DNA of 64,000 nucleotides from Euglena gracilis (taxonomy: Eukaryota; Euglenida; Euglenophyceae; Euglenales), in the NCBI GenBank assembly GCA_039621445.1, contig CP154957.1:36420696-36484695 (forward strand), written 5' to 3'. Of the stretch, positions 30,538 through 42,405 are shown in pieces. The notes below the pieces were generated by a model. It was not told where the DNA came from, searched no databases, and saw nothing but the letters and a program-made list of their open reading frames with translations. The translations under genes and the position numbers were made by a program. Each line of letters starts with the position of its first letter. Position 1 is the first letter of the stretch.

Positions 30538-33500
30538 TGGCGCGGCGGCTGCCATCTGTACATCTGTACATCCACACAGCAACCTCTCCCACCATCGAGC
30601 GACTTCCGCGTGATCCCTTTGGGTTTTGATGCTACTGATGCTTCTTCTTCTTGGCTTGCTTCTTGGCTGGCTTGACTTGCTTCTTCTTGGCTTGCTTTTC
30701 ACCTCTAGTGTAATACTTTATGCTCCCGGAAAGTTATTTTTCTGATGTATTTTTTATGAGGTGTTTCCTGAGGTTCTCCTTATTTCAGCAAACCCGAAGG
30801 TTGATTTGACAAGATACTTTCAAATTTTTTTTAGATCCGAGTGCATTCAAGTTGAGCAGTTGACCCCAAAATGGAAGGAGAATCCTTTTTCGGTGGAATC
30901 TTTTTGATTGATGACAATAATTTCTTGGCTCAGCACCACCACAATACTCAGATTTGGGGGAGGTACCAAGTGGATGCGCTTAGGCATAACCGGCGAAGAA
31001 GCAGTTTTCTTCGCATTTTTGCAGTTTGAATGTTCACCAAACACCCAAAATTGACCCTGGAAAGTTACTGGACGGATGTGTCAATGCCAAGTGTTGCCCA
31101 AGTGCCTGCAGCGGCATTTGGGCTGCATAGTTGCAGTTTATTTTTTTCAGGCATTCTGGTGTATCCAAATTGGCTTCTTGCTTGTAGCAACGAGGCAAAT
31201 GCTCCATTTTTTTGCCACCTTCAGGACCAGGCATTATTCAGCACAGAGACATTATAAAAAGGACAAGCATTTCAATTTCGAGCGATGAACTGAAAATTTT
31301 CTGTTGGTCTCTTTTGCATGCTGGGTATTTTTTTTTGATTTTTTTGGGTTGCTTTTCATGATTTTGACGCTTTCACCGTGCATTCTCTTTGCGATCCTGC
31401 GATCTTTGCAGTCTTTGCTATTTGCTGGGGGGAGGGGGGTAGGCGCCTCCCCCCACGGGAGGAGGTGCCTACTTGGGAGTGGGGGTGGGGGTCCCGCGCC
31501 GGAGTAAGGGGGGGTCCCGCACAGGGCTAGTCCCCCCCCTCCAATGGGTTCCAAAAGAATCATGCACATTTGTTTCATGACTTTCGGGGGGAATAGTTTG
31601 CTACGCTTTTTTTTGCCATTGCATAGCGTTCCTTGTATTCTTATTCGGTCGTTTTGCCTCTGACACAATGATTGTCGGATCGTCCATTCATTTTCAAGTT
31701 TGTTTCGCCGGTACTCCATCAGGTTCCTCGATGTCGGAGGGGTCTAATTTCAGCTGACCAGGGCAGGCTTGGTACGTTGCCGAGCCTGAGAAACCATTGG
31801 ACTTATTGTTCAAGTCATCATTAACAATGCACATGATCCACGAATGCTGGGTACAATTTTGAATTGAACCAGGTTGTTTTCAATCTGTGATCCATGGCTG
31901 CAGGCTGTGTACATCAACCACATATTTTTTTAAGCCAAGAGTATGTTTATCCCACCTTAGCCGTAGTGGCTTTGGCTAAATTGTGTAACAGCCACCACCG
32001 GGTGCACGCTACCTTTTTGAATGGTCATTTTTCAGACAGCACTTTCTGCCTCCAAAAATAGTTCACATCAAAAAATCCGAAGCTTGACTTAATGAAAATG
32101 TAGTTTAATTGCATATATTTTGTCCACCACAAGGTGCTCACCTTTTGTGTGAAGCCAGACAGTTGTTCTGGTCATCTTGTCCCCCATGCCTGAATTGGTT
32201 CATACCGATGCAGTCAAGACAAAATCACAAGAAACAAAATGATGGGAAACCAGAGCGGTCTATAAGGGATGAATTTTTTTTCTGTTAAGGACCGCCCCTT
32301 AAGGACAGCCTTTAAGGCGTAAGGGCCAGCCAAGGGGAAGGTTGGGGATCAAACAGGGCTGAAAATTAAAAGGTCGAAAAACGCGTTTTTTCCCCCCGAT
32401 GTTTTGGGGTGGATGGATGGGGGTTCACTTTTTCTCCCCAAAGTTGACCTGTTTTCAGCAAAATATGGTCCTTTTTTCGGCCATTTCTCCTGTAGATTTG
32501 TCATCGAACGTGCTGGGACGGCAGATTTTTTTTTTAATTTGCTTGAGGACTGCCCTGAAAAACCACTAAAGCTTCCCATCGTCGTTTTCGTTTTCGTATT
32601 TTCCTGCTCATTTCCTGAGCTTTTTTTCGGGGGCCGCTTGGAAGGAAGAAGCAACGAAATGTGTAAATTTTTGAGGCGCTTTGGGGGTATGTCGAATGAG
32701 TTTGCTGAGGAAAAATGCCACAGTCAATATATCGCAATGTCTTTTTGGCAATGAATGATGTTTTTACTGACAGATTCTTGTGCATGCAAAAGAACCAGCA
32801 GAATTCGCGGAGAAAGAGATATTCCCTGCATCATTCTTCTTCGGAAATCGAAATTGTCCAATCATTTTTCTCCATCACGTTTTCCAGTCATTTGGTTGCA
32901 ACCATTCTGTGCAGGCGGTTTTTTTAACAAGTTGCACACCATCTCCTCCTCCTCCCCCCCCCCTCTTTTCTGCTGGGACGCGGACGGGGAGTGAGATGGA
33001 CCGAGGACGTTAATCTCTTGGGGCAGCTGTTTAAACTCCCCCAATAGTATCCCTGGGAGGGGAATGAGGATATTCTTTGGGCATCCAAATCATTTGGGAT
33101 GGGGTACGTTATTTGGAAGTTTTTTTTTCAAGCTCAAAAGAATGCACGTTTAATGCACCTTTTCACATGATATCTGAATTTTTTTGAGATGTTTGACGCT
33201 TTATTTGGCGTTGATGTTACCCCAGTTTCATTGCCCCAGTTCTGTTTTCCAAAATGTGCCTGCTGCTTTCGGAGGGAAACTGATGCCTGTTTGCCATGCC
33301 TGATTTCCTTCACACATGTCCGCCAGCAATTTCTTGGCCCGGGGCTTTGCTCCTCCCCCCTCCTGGGTTCCGGCCTGCCAGCCTGCTGTGCCGAGGTCCC
33401 CCGAGGACCCCAACGCAGGGCTGTCGGGATGGCGGCGGCGCATGACAGCTGGGCATCTTTTTAACGCGGAAGACCCAGGGAGGGTGGAGGGCCGGCCCCG

Positions 33501-33897
33501 GGGGCGGGGGTTCCGTGCAGGCTGGATTTCAAGGCGAGGCCACTCCCCCCCCAGACCTGTCTGGGACCTGCCTGGGCAAGCACTTCAAGGCACCCAGATC
33601 CAAACCCCAGCGGGGGGGGGGGGGCACATGGCCAAAAGTGCCTGGGCTCTCGGCCAAGGCACTTCGGGCCCAAAGACGCCGGAAGCCCAGAAAAGCCCAT
33701 TTTGCATTTTGAGCACTTTTTGGACCACAACCCGCCCCCCCCCCTCCCGTGGGGGTAGTGCCTGCCAGCCCAGCACCCCCCGGGGGTAGTGCCCAGGACT
33801 TGAGGGCACACCAAGACCCCGCTCACCTTCCCGGGTTGGTAAAATCCAGCCTTGTTCCGCGCCGGGCTGGGGGGGGGACCCCACCACGGGGGTCTCA
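30538..33897. other. 3.3-kb intergenic stretch, no gene recognised
   Basis: Contains a short CTTCTTGGCTTGCTTCTTGG repeat (30,635-30,705), a G/C-rich patch at 31,425-31,540 and another at 33,340-33,890. The latter includes an open frame from ATG 33,316 (MSASNFLARGFAPPP) that might be a first exon of the LicD gene. The rest is T-rich and unmatched. Confidence 0.4.
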
Positions 33898-34236
33898 AAG
33901 AGAAGCCCATTGACGGCGGTCAGCGCCCACGCCCTGTTCGCCGGGTGCGTCGCCCTCGCGCTGCTGTTGCTGGTCGCGGTCTCCGCCCTCGGCCCGCCCC
34001 GCCTCGGGCTGTCCCTCCTCCCCGGCCGCCCCAACCCCCCGCCCGCCCCCAACGCCTCTGCCCCCGCCCCGCCGCCCCTCCCCTCCGCCAACCGAAGCCG
34101 CCTCTCCACGGCCGTTCCCACCATCGCGGTGCCGGCACCCCCACCGCCCCAACCCACTTCCGGAGGCCCGGCCTCCTCCGCTGTGACCAGCGTGGAGTTT
34201 CAGCCAGGGCCCGGATGGGGAACATTCGGAGACCCG
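33898..34236 (+). CDS. LicD-type transferase, membrane-anchor and stalk exon
   Basis: The frame reads a hydrophobic helix, ALFAGCVALALLLLVAVSAL, preceded by a short basic stretch (SKRSP). A proline/alanine-rich linker follows (PNPPPAPNASAPAPPP), with the N-linked glycosylation sequons NAS and NRS. This is the organisation of a type II Golgi membrane protein: short cytosolic tail, signal anchor, flexible stalk. Donor GACCCG/GTGTGA. Its link to the catalytic exons downstream is by strand and order only. The initiating ATG was not identified. Confidence 0.55.
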
Positions 34237-35070
34237 GTGTGAACCGCCCTGACCCAGCCATTGGCATGTCAAAAGTCCCCCATTTCCTGTTCTTCGGCGT
34301 GCAAGGGGACCTGGCACGGCAGTTGATCATGAAGGCGAAGCCCGTGGTGCCTCTTTCCAGTGATGCCAGCCCCCTTCTGTGACCCCCAGGGCAGTACTGG
34401 AATCGGCCAAACAGCCAGGGTAGTGGGTGGGGGGGTCGACCCCTGCACGGTGGGTGGGTGGGGGGTGGGGGTCGACCACCAGGCCTTCCCGTACAACCTG
34501 CGTGACCCCCCTTCGGCCATCCCCCAAAAGGAACCTCAATTCTGGCACTTAGGGCCGGCCCCCTATGACTGTCAGGCGGTCCCTGCCCCGGAGTGTTTGT
34601 GGAGGAGGTGGACACTGTCCAGGGTCCGATCGAAGGCAGGGGTCCCCCATGACCGGTAGTCTGCCCTGGACTTTTGCGCAACTTCCGCATTTTTTCCGCA
34701 ATTTTCTGCAATTTTCATTTTTTCTTTACTTTTTTCCCTTGCCACAATTTTTCTGCATGAACTGGAGATGGGAGGCGAAATGAATCCGGCCATTCTTTCA
34801 ACGTTTCACAAGGAAACCAGGTGCCTTTTTGTTATTCTGTTACAAATTTGCCAAATTTTGCATATTTTGACAAAACTTGGCAAATTCTGGCCTTTTTGGG
34901 GTTTCCCCCAATTTCTGCTGGGAAATAATTCAATTTGAAATTGAAAAATTGAAAAATCTCGCATCCTGGACCAGATTTTACCTGGCTGGACCAAAATCAG
35001 GGTAAGCACCCGCCTCCCAGGTGTCCCAGAGCACCACAGAGCACACCCCTGAAACATCGGGTCATAAAAA

Positions 35071-35391
35071 ATGACTCCATTCCGCATTGGCTTGGACTGG
35101 GGGTACACTGGGGCGGCGAACCCTGTCGCCACCCCGGCACGGGACGCCCTCGTCGCAGAGCTGCAGCGGGCGGCTCAGCTTTTCCCGGCGGCGGACGTCG
35201 TGGCGTCGCGGCGCGGCCCAGCGTGCCGCTGGTGGCGGGACGGCCACCTCCTGCGCCTGGCGGCTGCCGCCCCCGCCCCAGACCCGGCGCTGCCCAATGC
35301 CTCCCGCTGCAACATGGCCCCCAGGCGGTTCGGGTCGTGTGTGTGGATGTGGAGGAGGGCGTCGTCGGCTGCGTCGGCCACATTGGGTTTG
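35071..35391 (+). CDS. Probable exon(s) of the LicD-type gene, stem region
   Basis: GC-rich island with donor GGGTTTG/GTCAGT. The first part reads DALVAELQRAAQLFPAADVV. The last part reads best in another frame (VRVVCVDVEEGVVGCVGHIG), so two exons or a frame ambiguity are likely. No family motif; assigned by position. Confidence 0.35.
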
Positions 35392-35509
35392 GTCAGTCAG
35401 AGTTGGGGTAAACCTCTCTCTTCGAAATCAGTGTTCTTTTCTTACATCGTCCTCCGCGATGAAGACGTTGTCGACGACGAAGACGTTGTTGGGGTAAACC
35501 TGTAAACCT

Positions 35510-36146
<637 letters not shown>

Positions 36147-36525
36147 GAGAGAGGGTGAAGGCAGCGCTGAACGGGAATCCCAGAAATCCTGTGGGTGGTG
36201 GGAGGGACAATCGACCCACCTCTTCCCTTTTTTTTTTCTAGAGGCCAAAATTTTCTTTTGTGCCGAAGTAATTTTCCCTGGCAAAGTGCTATGGTGGATT
36301 GGGGGTCCAAATCCAAATCCCCCTCACCTTCCCACCCTGAGTGGGGGGGGATTGCTGGATGGTAATCCCTAGAAAATCAAGGTCCACCAATCAGATTTGA
36401 GCAATCGTCAGCCAACGGGGCTTTGTTGATTTTGTTTTGTTTTCTTGTGCAATAATATTTGAGTAGCTCGCCTCGCCTGTAGACAGAGACAGAAATGAAG
36501 ATTTCACATTTTTGCCTTTGGGAAA

Positions 36526-36560
36526 GCACGCACGCACACACGCGCGCGCACACACACACG

Positions 36561-36605
<45 letters not shown>

Positions 36606-36652
36606 GCACACACACACACACACACACACACACGTATGCATGCACACATGCT
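36526..36652. repeat. (CA)n microsatellite
   Basis: CACACA/CACGCA repeats with a central CACATGTGCACA. Not coding. Confidence 0.95.
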
Positions 36653-36878
36653 CCTGCACTCGAATGCCTGCCTGAGAGTCCCCCATTCCTGTACCGTGTC
36701 GGGGCTGTCCAACCCCCCGTGGTCCGCCGGTCACCGCCCTACCCCCAGCTCGCCATGAGCATGCATGCCAGGGGCCCCTCCAACGGCCGCCCGACGTCCT
36801 ACGTCGGGGCAGCCACGTTTCCCAAGCACTGGACCCTGACGATGTGACATCACAAAGGACCGAGGCCCAGGGGCCCAG

Positions 36879-37085
36879 GTGGAGCGTTGGGTGCCGGAGG
36901 GGTCTCTGCCGCGGACGTTTGAGTGGTGGCTGCGGCACGGGGACGCCCTCCGTGTCGTGACGGTGAACACCAGCGGGGTCCCCCGGGTGCGGGAGCGCGG
37001 CACGGTGTGCAACTTCCTGACGATGCACTGGGCCGCGGAGGCGTTTCAGTTCCGTGCCGTTGTGGAGCCCGCCCAGTCCCCCGCA
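36879..37085 (+). CDS. LicD-type gene, upstream luminal exon
   Basis: After AG in GGGCCCAG the frame reads VERWVPEGSLPRTFEWWLRH, then GDALRVVTVNTSGVPRVRE, then CNFLTMHWAAEAFQFRAVV. The composition is typical of a folded domain. It may be the region N-terminal to the LicD core, as in fukutin-related proteins. The preceding segment 36,690-36,845, with YVGAATFPKHW, could be another exon. The right limit is approximate. Confidence 0.5.
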
Positions 37086-37683
37086 CCGCCTGTTAGGGAG
37101 GACCATCGGCATGCCGGTGGTCATCTTCAGAGGGCAGGAAGAAAGGCACCCCCCCCCGCTGGGGTTCGGCAGAAAATACCATAGAATGGCCCAAAAGGGA
37201 GATGCAATTCCACCTGATTCAATTCTAAGTCTTGCCCACCCTGCTTATTCCATAGTCTTTCGCCACAGTGTTCATTTTTTTCAGCGAAGGCAGAGCCGTT
37301 TTTTTTCCCTTCCGCAACAGGTTGATGATAAAACCCAGAGTCTTGAAAGGTGCTGTACCGGTGCTAAACGGGTGATGGCTGGATGGAGAGCACGGAAGTA
37401 GTCCAAGGAGGAGGATATCCATCAGGTGAGGAACAGAGCCCCCCCCCCCATACATCCAAGGAAGAGCTCCGCACTGCTTTCCGCGCACAGGCACAAACAG
37501 CACAGAGGCAACGGCAACGGTATGAGGTGGTTGGCAACGGTATGGTAGCCCGCCAGCCCACCATACCGTTGCCAACCACGCCATACCGTTGCCGCTCACC
37601 CCCCCCCCCGTCTCGTCGTTCCCTCCCCCCCCCCCTGCCACAGTCTGGCATGGCGGCGGGGCGGCTGCCGCCCCAGCGGGGCG

Positions 37684-37848
37684 GTGGTGTGGCCGACCTG
37701 CGCCAAGAACGCCCAGTCCTGCCGCCAGGCAGAGCCCGCCGCCCCGCCGACTGACGGGCCGGTGTGCTGTGCCCACGCCATCCGCCAGGCGCTCTCCGAG
37801 CTGCGGGCGGCGGCCCAGCGGCATGGGCAGCACCCAGGCTGCCGTTGG
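37684..37848 (+). CDS. LicD-type gene, exon before the catalytic block
   Basis: Reads CCAHAIRQALSELRAAAQRH, then GQHPGCRW, ending at donor CGTTGG/GTGGCC in phase 0. This is the helix that precedes the catalytic loop in LicD proteins (L-x-x-L...C...). The 105-nt intron 37,849-37,953 joins it in frame to the next exon, giving a continuous helix-strand-GTLLGA sequence. Confidence 0.7.
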
Positions 37849-37953
37849 GTGGCCCCCCCATTCCCAATGCCGAAGTAATTGGTCGGGCTCACTCTCCTGA
37901 GGTCAGTGGCTGAACTGGCACACCCGGGCTACCCATGAGCAGCCTGCCGGCAG

Positions 37954-38041
37954 CTGTTTCTCATCGCTGGTACACTGTTGGGGGCGGCGCGGAACCAGCG
38001 GGTCATCCCCTGGGACACCGACAGCGACGTTGCCCTGGCGG
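37954..38041 (+). CDS. LicD-type gene, catalytic exon
   Basis: The frame after CCGGCAG reads LFLIAGTLLGAARNQRVIPW, then DTDSDVALA. It matches the LicD hallmark W-x-x-x-GTLLGA-x-R-x-x-x-x-IPWD-x-D-x-D. The acidic residues of WDTDSD are the proposed metal ligands of this nucleotidyltransferase-fold family (fukutin, FKRP, bacterial LicD). The role is probably transfer of a phospho-alditol or phosphocholine-like group to glycans. Confidence 0.85.
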
Positions 38042-38770
38042 GTCTGCCCTCTCTCTTGGGATGGCATGGAGCATGAACTGTAACCATGGCTTGCACAACT
38101 CTGAATATGTGAATGGTGTACCAGCAGGCTGCATGGTTGTTTGGATTGCGTGGCCGACTTTCCTCCTTTTTTTTCTTCATGAGACCTCCATATCATTTTT
38201 GGGGATCTCATCTCAGCCCACCATTTCTGCCCATTTTTTCGATCCCCTCTTTTTTCACATTTTTGACTGCAGGCTGTACTAGCATTTCACGCTGCCTTTT
38301 CTCCCGAATGTTTAGAGAAAAGGACCTCCCACCCACCTGACCTTATGCGTATTGCCGAAATGCTTTTTCTGGTGTTTTTTTTTGGATTTGTCCTGAAAAA
38401 AAGTCCCCAGATCCGTCGTATTTTTCAGATATTGACCTAAAAAACCCTTTAAAACCCCAAAGACCAAAAAACCTCAAAGTTTCTCAAAAAATTGTGAGTC
38501 CCAGGTTGCATTATTTTTTATCTTGGATTAAGTCACGCTCCTGATTTGCCGTACATGGGGTCCCAAATGTCCAGTGAGATGAAATATACTCTGCCAAGAT
38601 CGGCTTGATTTTTCACCAGTTCGTACCAAATCACCAAATCTGGACTTTGGTGCTGGTTAGCATGCGTGTTTCACTGGTCGCATTCAGTTCTGTCGAACTG
38701 CCCCTCCATATAGTTGAGCACCAGATTTGGCTTTGTTCCATTGGACATCTTTTGTTCCTCTGTCAAACAG

Positions 38771-38885
38771 ACAACAACTGGTTCGGGTGGCTGGACAAGA
38801 TGGTGCCCAACAAGTACATGATCACCCAGCAGATGCACATGTGCCGCGGCGAGGTCCTGCATCCATGCGGAAGCTTCACACTGAG
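38771..38885 (+). CDS. LicD-type gene, following exon
   Basis: Strong acceptor TTTGTTCCTCTGTCAAACAG. Reads NNWFGWLDKMVPNKYMITQQ, then MHMCRGEVLHPCGSF. It is placed between the catalytic and C-terminal LicD exons on the same strand. The 3' limit is uncertain. Confidence 0.55.
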
Positions 38886-39045
38886 GTTGGAGATGGTCAT
38901 GACTCAGGGTTTCACCTGAGAAATCGGCAGGGTGCCCAGTGCTGGCCGACTTGTCAGGGTCCTCAGTGCTCGCCCGCCTGACAGTTTCCCAAGTTGGTCT
39001 GCATTGACAAAGTCTCTTGCACAGCATTGTTCCCCCAGCCTCCAG

Positions 39046-39177
39046 GGCTCGGGGCCTCCCGCCACGTGCCCGTTCTTCCATCGGCTGTACCCGGTCTGGC
39101 CGTATCGGTCCCACCCGCCTCACCTGGCCGCCGACATCCAAGACCGGCTGGAGTTCCTCCACCTCTACGGCAGCCAG
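39046..39177 (+). CDS. LicD-type gene, 44-codon internal exon
   Basis: Cleanly bounded by acceptor CCCCCAGCCTCCAG and donor CAG/GTTTCT, and exactly 132 nt. Reads CPFFHRLYPVWPYRSHPPHL, then AADIQDRLEFLHLYGSQ. The Y-P-x-W-x-x-R and LEFL-x-x-YG pattern suits the luminal part of eukaryotic LicD proteins. Confidence 0.65.
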
Positions 39178-41023
39178 GTTTCTTTTTACCCCATGCCCAA
39201 CGACCCCCCCCCCCTGCTTGGCGGACACCTTCTCAGAGGTTTGGCCAGATTACAGGCCCGGTGCAAAGCTTCGGCGTCCGAAAATTTTGAGCCCAAAAAT
39301 CAGCCAAATATTGGCCAAAATCCCATTTTTGTCAAAATTGCATAAAATTTTCGACGCAAAGTGCTGGAAGGAATTTTGACCTTTTTGTTGGACCGCAACC
39401 CCCCAAAAACCCAACGGGTTCCAGGCACCTGCCAACTATTTTTTTGACCCTTTGTCCAACAACCCGACCCCCCCCCCCGGTCAGTGGACGCCTTTTTGGT
39501 CACAACCCTATGTCCGACAACTCCCTCCCCCCCAGTCGGAGGCAAAGTCGCACTGGGACTGGCATTTTCAAGCCCCCCACCTCCCTTAGGAGGCATAAAC
39601 TGCCCAAAAATTTAAACCCCCTCGAAACGGAAAAGGAAGCGGAAAAACGCTTCCTAAAACGGCCTGTTTTTTTGAAGGTTTTAGAAGAGGTAACGATTTC
39701 GGCCATTTCTGATTGGATGTTTGGCTTGCCGTAACGAAGTTTTAGAATCTCCCAAAACAAGCTGGAATGCCACCTAAATTTTGAAATTTAGTGTAAATCA
39801 ACGAAAACCCTACAGAAATTTCAAAGACAGCAATAAAGTGCAAATACACACCTCATGTCGGCTGCCTCCACAGACAGAAGACGGCGAAACCCCCTGCAAA
39901 GGGGGAAAAATAATAAACACAAAATACACAAATGTAACTGTATTTCTGTTAGATCTGATCCAGTTGGACTTCATGTAGTATCACGCATGTGTGTGTCGAT
40001 GAAGCGGTATTCCGCTTCATTAGTCATTTTACTTTATTTTCTTAGTTATGCGGATGTCTTCCTTGTACGCAGGTATTTGCTATGTGTAGATTCTCCTTCT
40101 GTATCTGTGTGCCGGACGGTCAGATGACATCATTGTTTGTTTGTCGATTTAGTAGTTTTTCAGCAACCTTTTGCTGGAACGCATTCACCTGATAATCTGC
40201 TAAAAAATAAATTTCGGAAATCATGGAAGCGGTTTTCCGCTTCATCTGTTATACAGTCAAAATGGCCGAAAAATTTCTCATCCGATGTGTAACTCGAAAA
40301 TTTTAGCTGTTTTTCACATCATTTTTCTGGCATTCCGGGTGACACTTCAGTCAATTCTATCATGGGCAATTTATGCCTCCTAAGCCTCCGGGAGTCGGGT
40401 TTTCGGTGGTGGTGCAATAGCACTCCCTCCCCCCTGCACTGGGGGCCCGACAATGGCCATTTTCAAGGGGAAACGGCCTGAGTCGGGCCCAAAACCGACC
40501 CCCCCCCCGGGGTTGGTAAAATGAAGATTGTTGGCAGCCTCTACCTCAAGGCCGCGTACTCCCCCCAGCCCCATCCTCTGTCCCATCCCTCTGTTGTGTC
40601 TTACGGGGCTTTGTGGTAAGTGCACCGGGATTTGTTTGACATCCCGCCTCAAGCGGTCTTTCAACGCTGCCCCACTCCTGGCGGCAATTTGTGTGTGGCA
40701 ATTTGTGAGTTTTCAAATGGACTTGGCTGACTTCACAATTGCAGTGGCCTCGACAGTGCAGTGTACGCAGTGGCAGCACGATGCAGTGCAGTGGCGGTGC
40801 AGCGCAGCGCATCGAAATGACAACGCAGTGTGCTTTTGTTGGGGACTGGCAGCAGCAGTGTAGTGACAATGCAGTGTGTTGGCAGTGCCATGCAGTGCAG
40901 TGCCGTGCAGTGCAGTGAAGGCCTTGAGGGCTTCTTGTCATGAAGTGAGGACCTGCTCTGCAGAGTGGGATGAGAAAAGGAGACGCCCGATGGTGAGAAG
41001 TGCCCCCCCCCCCGGAGAGGGGC
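39178..41023. other. Intron; CAGTG-rich tract
   Basis: No exon recognised. Positions 40,740-40,925 are rich in CAGTG/GCAGTGCAGTG simple sequence. Elsewhere AT-rich. Confidence 0.45.
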
Positions 41024-41342
41024 TGCCCCCGACGTTATCACGGAGCGGCACCGGAAGTGCGTGCCCATCGTCCTCGAGGGGGAGGAGTTCTGCTCCCCCG
41101 GTCCCCCCGAGGCTGTTCTGCTGAAGGCCTACGGCGAGGGGTGGCGGCGTCCAGACAAGAATTTCACAACCCCGTTCCCCTATGGGGACCCGGCCGTCGT
41201 TCTCCCGGGACATGCGGAGTGGCCCCCGCTCTTCTTTCGGGAACAGAAAGCATACGACCCGAAGAAGCGCAAGTATTTCAACAGTCTGGAATTCCTCATG
41301 TCGAAATGCGGCCGAACCTCGAGCCGGAGCCTTGGGAAGTGA
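41024..41342 (+). CDS. LicD-type gene, C-terminal exon with stop
   Basis: The frame reads DVITERHRKCVPIVLEGEEF, then PGPPEAVLLKAYGEGWRRPD, and ends with TGA at 41,340-41,342. The G-x-x-F/V-x-x-P-x-x-x-E-x-x-L-x-x-x-YG-x-x-W-x-x-P pattern is the standard ending of the LicD domain. A further 55 residues, rich in aromatic and charged positions, follow it. The 5' limit is set at an AG in GGAGAG and is tentative. Confidence 0.75.
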
Positions 41343-41577
41343 ATTGTATGTGCCTTGCCAAATCGACGAGTTGCTTTGCTTTGAGGGGAAAATTTTTTTA
41401 AAGATGCAATTTAGAACTGGCACCTCTGTGATGAATGATTTGGGGGTGGGCGGCCCATTTGCACACGAAGGCGGATCAGTTTGGCGTAGTCTGTAAGGTG
41501 TAAAGGTCACCATCCCAGGTCATTCCCATTTTCATATGCATTTGATGTTTTTTTTGATAAGGGGTTGAACTGGTTAT

Positions 41578-41780
41578 CCTCACCCCCCCCCCAAAGTGCC
41601 GCCCCCCTTCTCAGGTTGGCCAATTTTTTTTGGCAAATTTGGTTCAACCCCCCCCAAAGTGGCCACTTTCTTTTGGCGCCGAAGACGCCGAAGCCCAAAA
41701 AATGACCCCAGAGTAGCCGTTTTGTGGTCCCGTGGCGCTGGGAGGGTGACCACTTTGAGGGGGGGTGAGGGTAATTCCCC
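41578..41780. mobile_element. C/G-run MITE-like element
   Basis: TTATCCTCACCCCCCC at the left and GGGGGGTGAGGGTAA at the right are inverted. The interior has AAAGTGGCC phrases and the hairpin GGCGCCGAAGACGCCGAAG. Same family as 186-415 and 9.16-9.40 kb. No target duplication seen. Confidence 0.65.
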
Positions 41781-41802
41781 AGGTTTTAGCAACCCTCGGG
41801 TC

Positions 41803-42405
41803 GCACTCCCCCGAGGCAGACTGAGAGGGTAGGAAGGGACACCGAGGGTGAAGCACAAACGCCAAGTGAGGCCATGCCTTGTAATGCCTTGGGGGGGGGG
41901 GGGGGAAGTGCGGAGCCCGAGGTGTCCAAAGAAACCCCGGTGCAGACCGAGGAAGAAAGGCGGCTCAGACCGATACCCAAAGTTGAACCAACCCCCCCCA
42001 GAAAGAAAACAAATTTTTGACAAAAATAGAGAAACAAAGTTAGCAGGAACACGAAAGCGTTGATCAAGCTTGCTGCCAATCTCCCTGAGCGGCCCAATTC
42101 GTGATCCTTGTTTCTACTCAATTTCGAAGCACGACAGAAGCTCGGCCAGCCTGCGGAGACGCCTGCCAGGACACCCCGGCTCCGCACTTTGCCCTTGTGA
42201 GGCCATGCCTCACTCGCCGGCGGTTTGTTGTTCGATTCGGACGCGCTGGGCTAAGAACCCCCGCCAAGTGCCTTTTTCACCGGAGTTGGCTAATTCCCCA
42301 CCTAATTGCCCTTCGACACCCAGACGACAGGGCAAGGTCTTTGTGCTTCTCCCTCAGGCTCCTGTCCTCCTTTGTGGGTTTGCCTCGAGGGAATGCGAGG
42401 CTCGG
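41803..42405. mobile_element. Relict inverted repeat related to DIRS termini
   Basis: Positions 41,803-41,960 and 42,150-42,405 are diverged inverted copies. They share GAGGC..ACTGAG, GAAGCACAAA, GAGGC.ATGCC and GTGCGGAGCC..GGTGTCC. The phrases AGGAAGGGACA.CGA and GGAGCACAA also occur in the internal complementary region of the DIRS-like element at 52.7 kb. Probably a deletion derivative of a related element. Confidence 0.5.
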
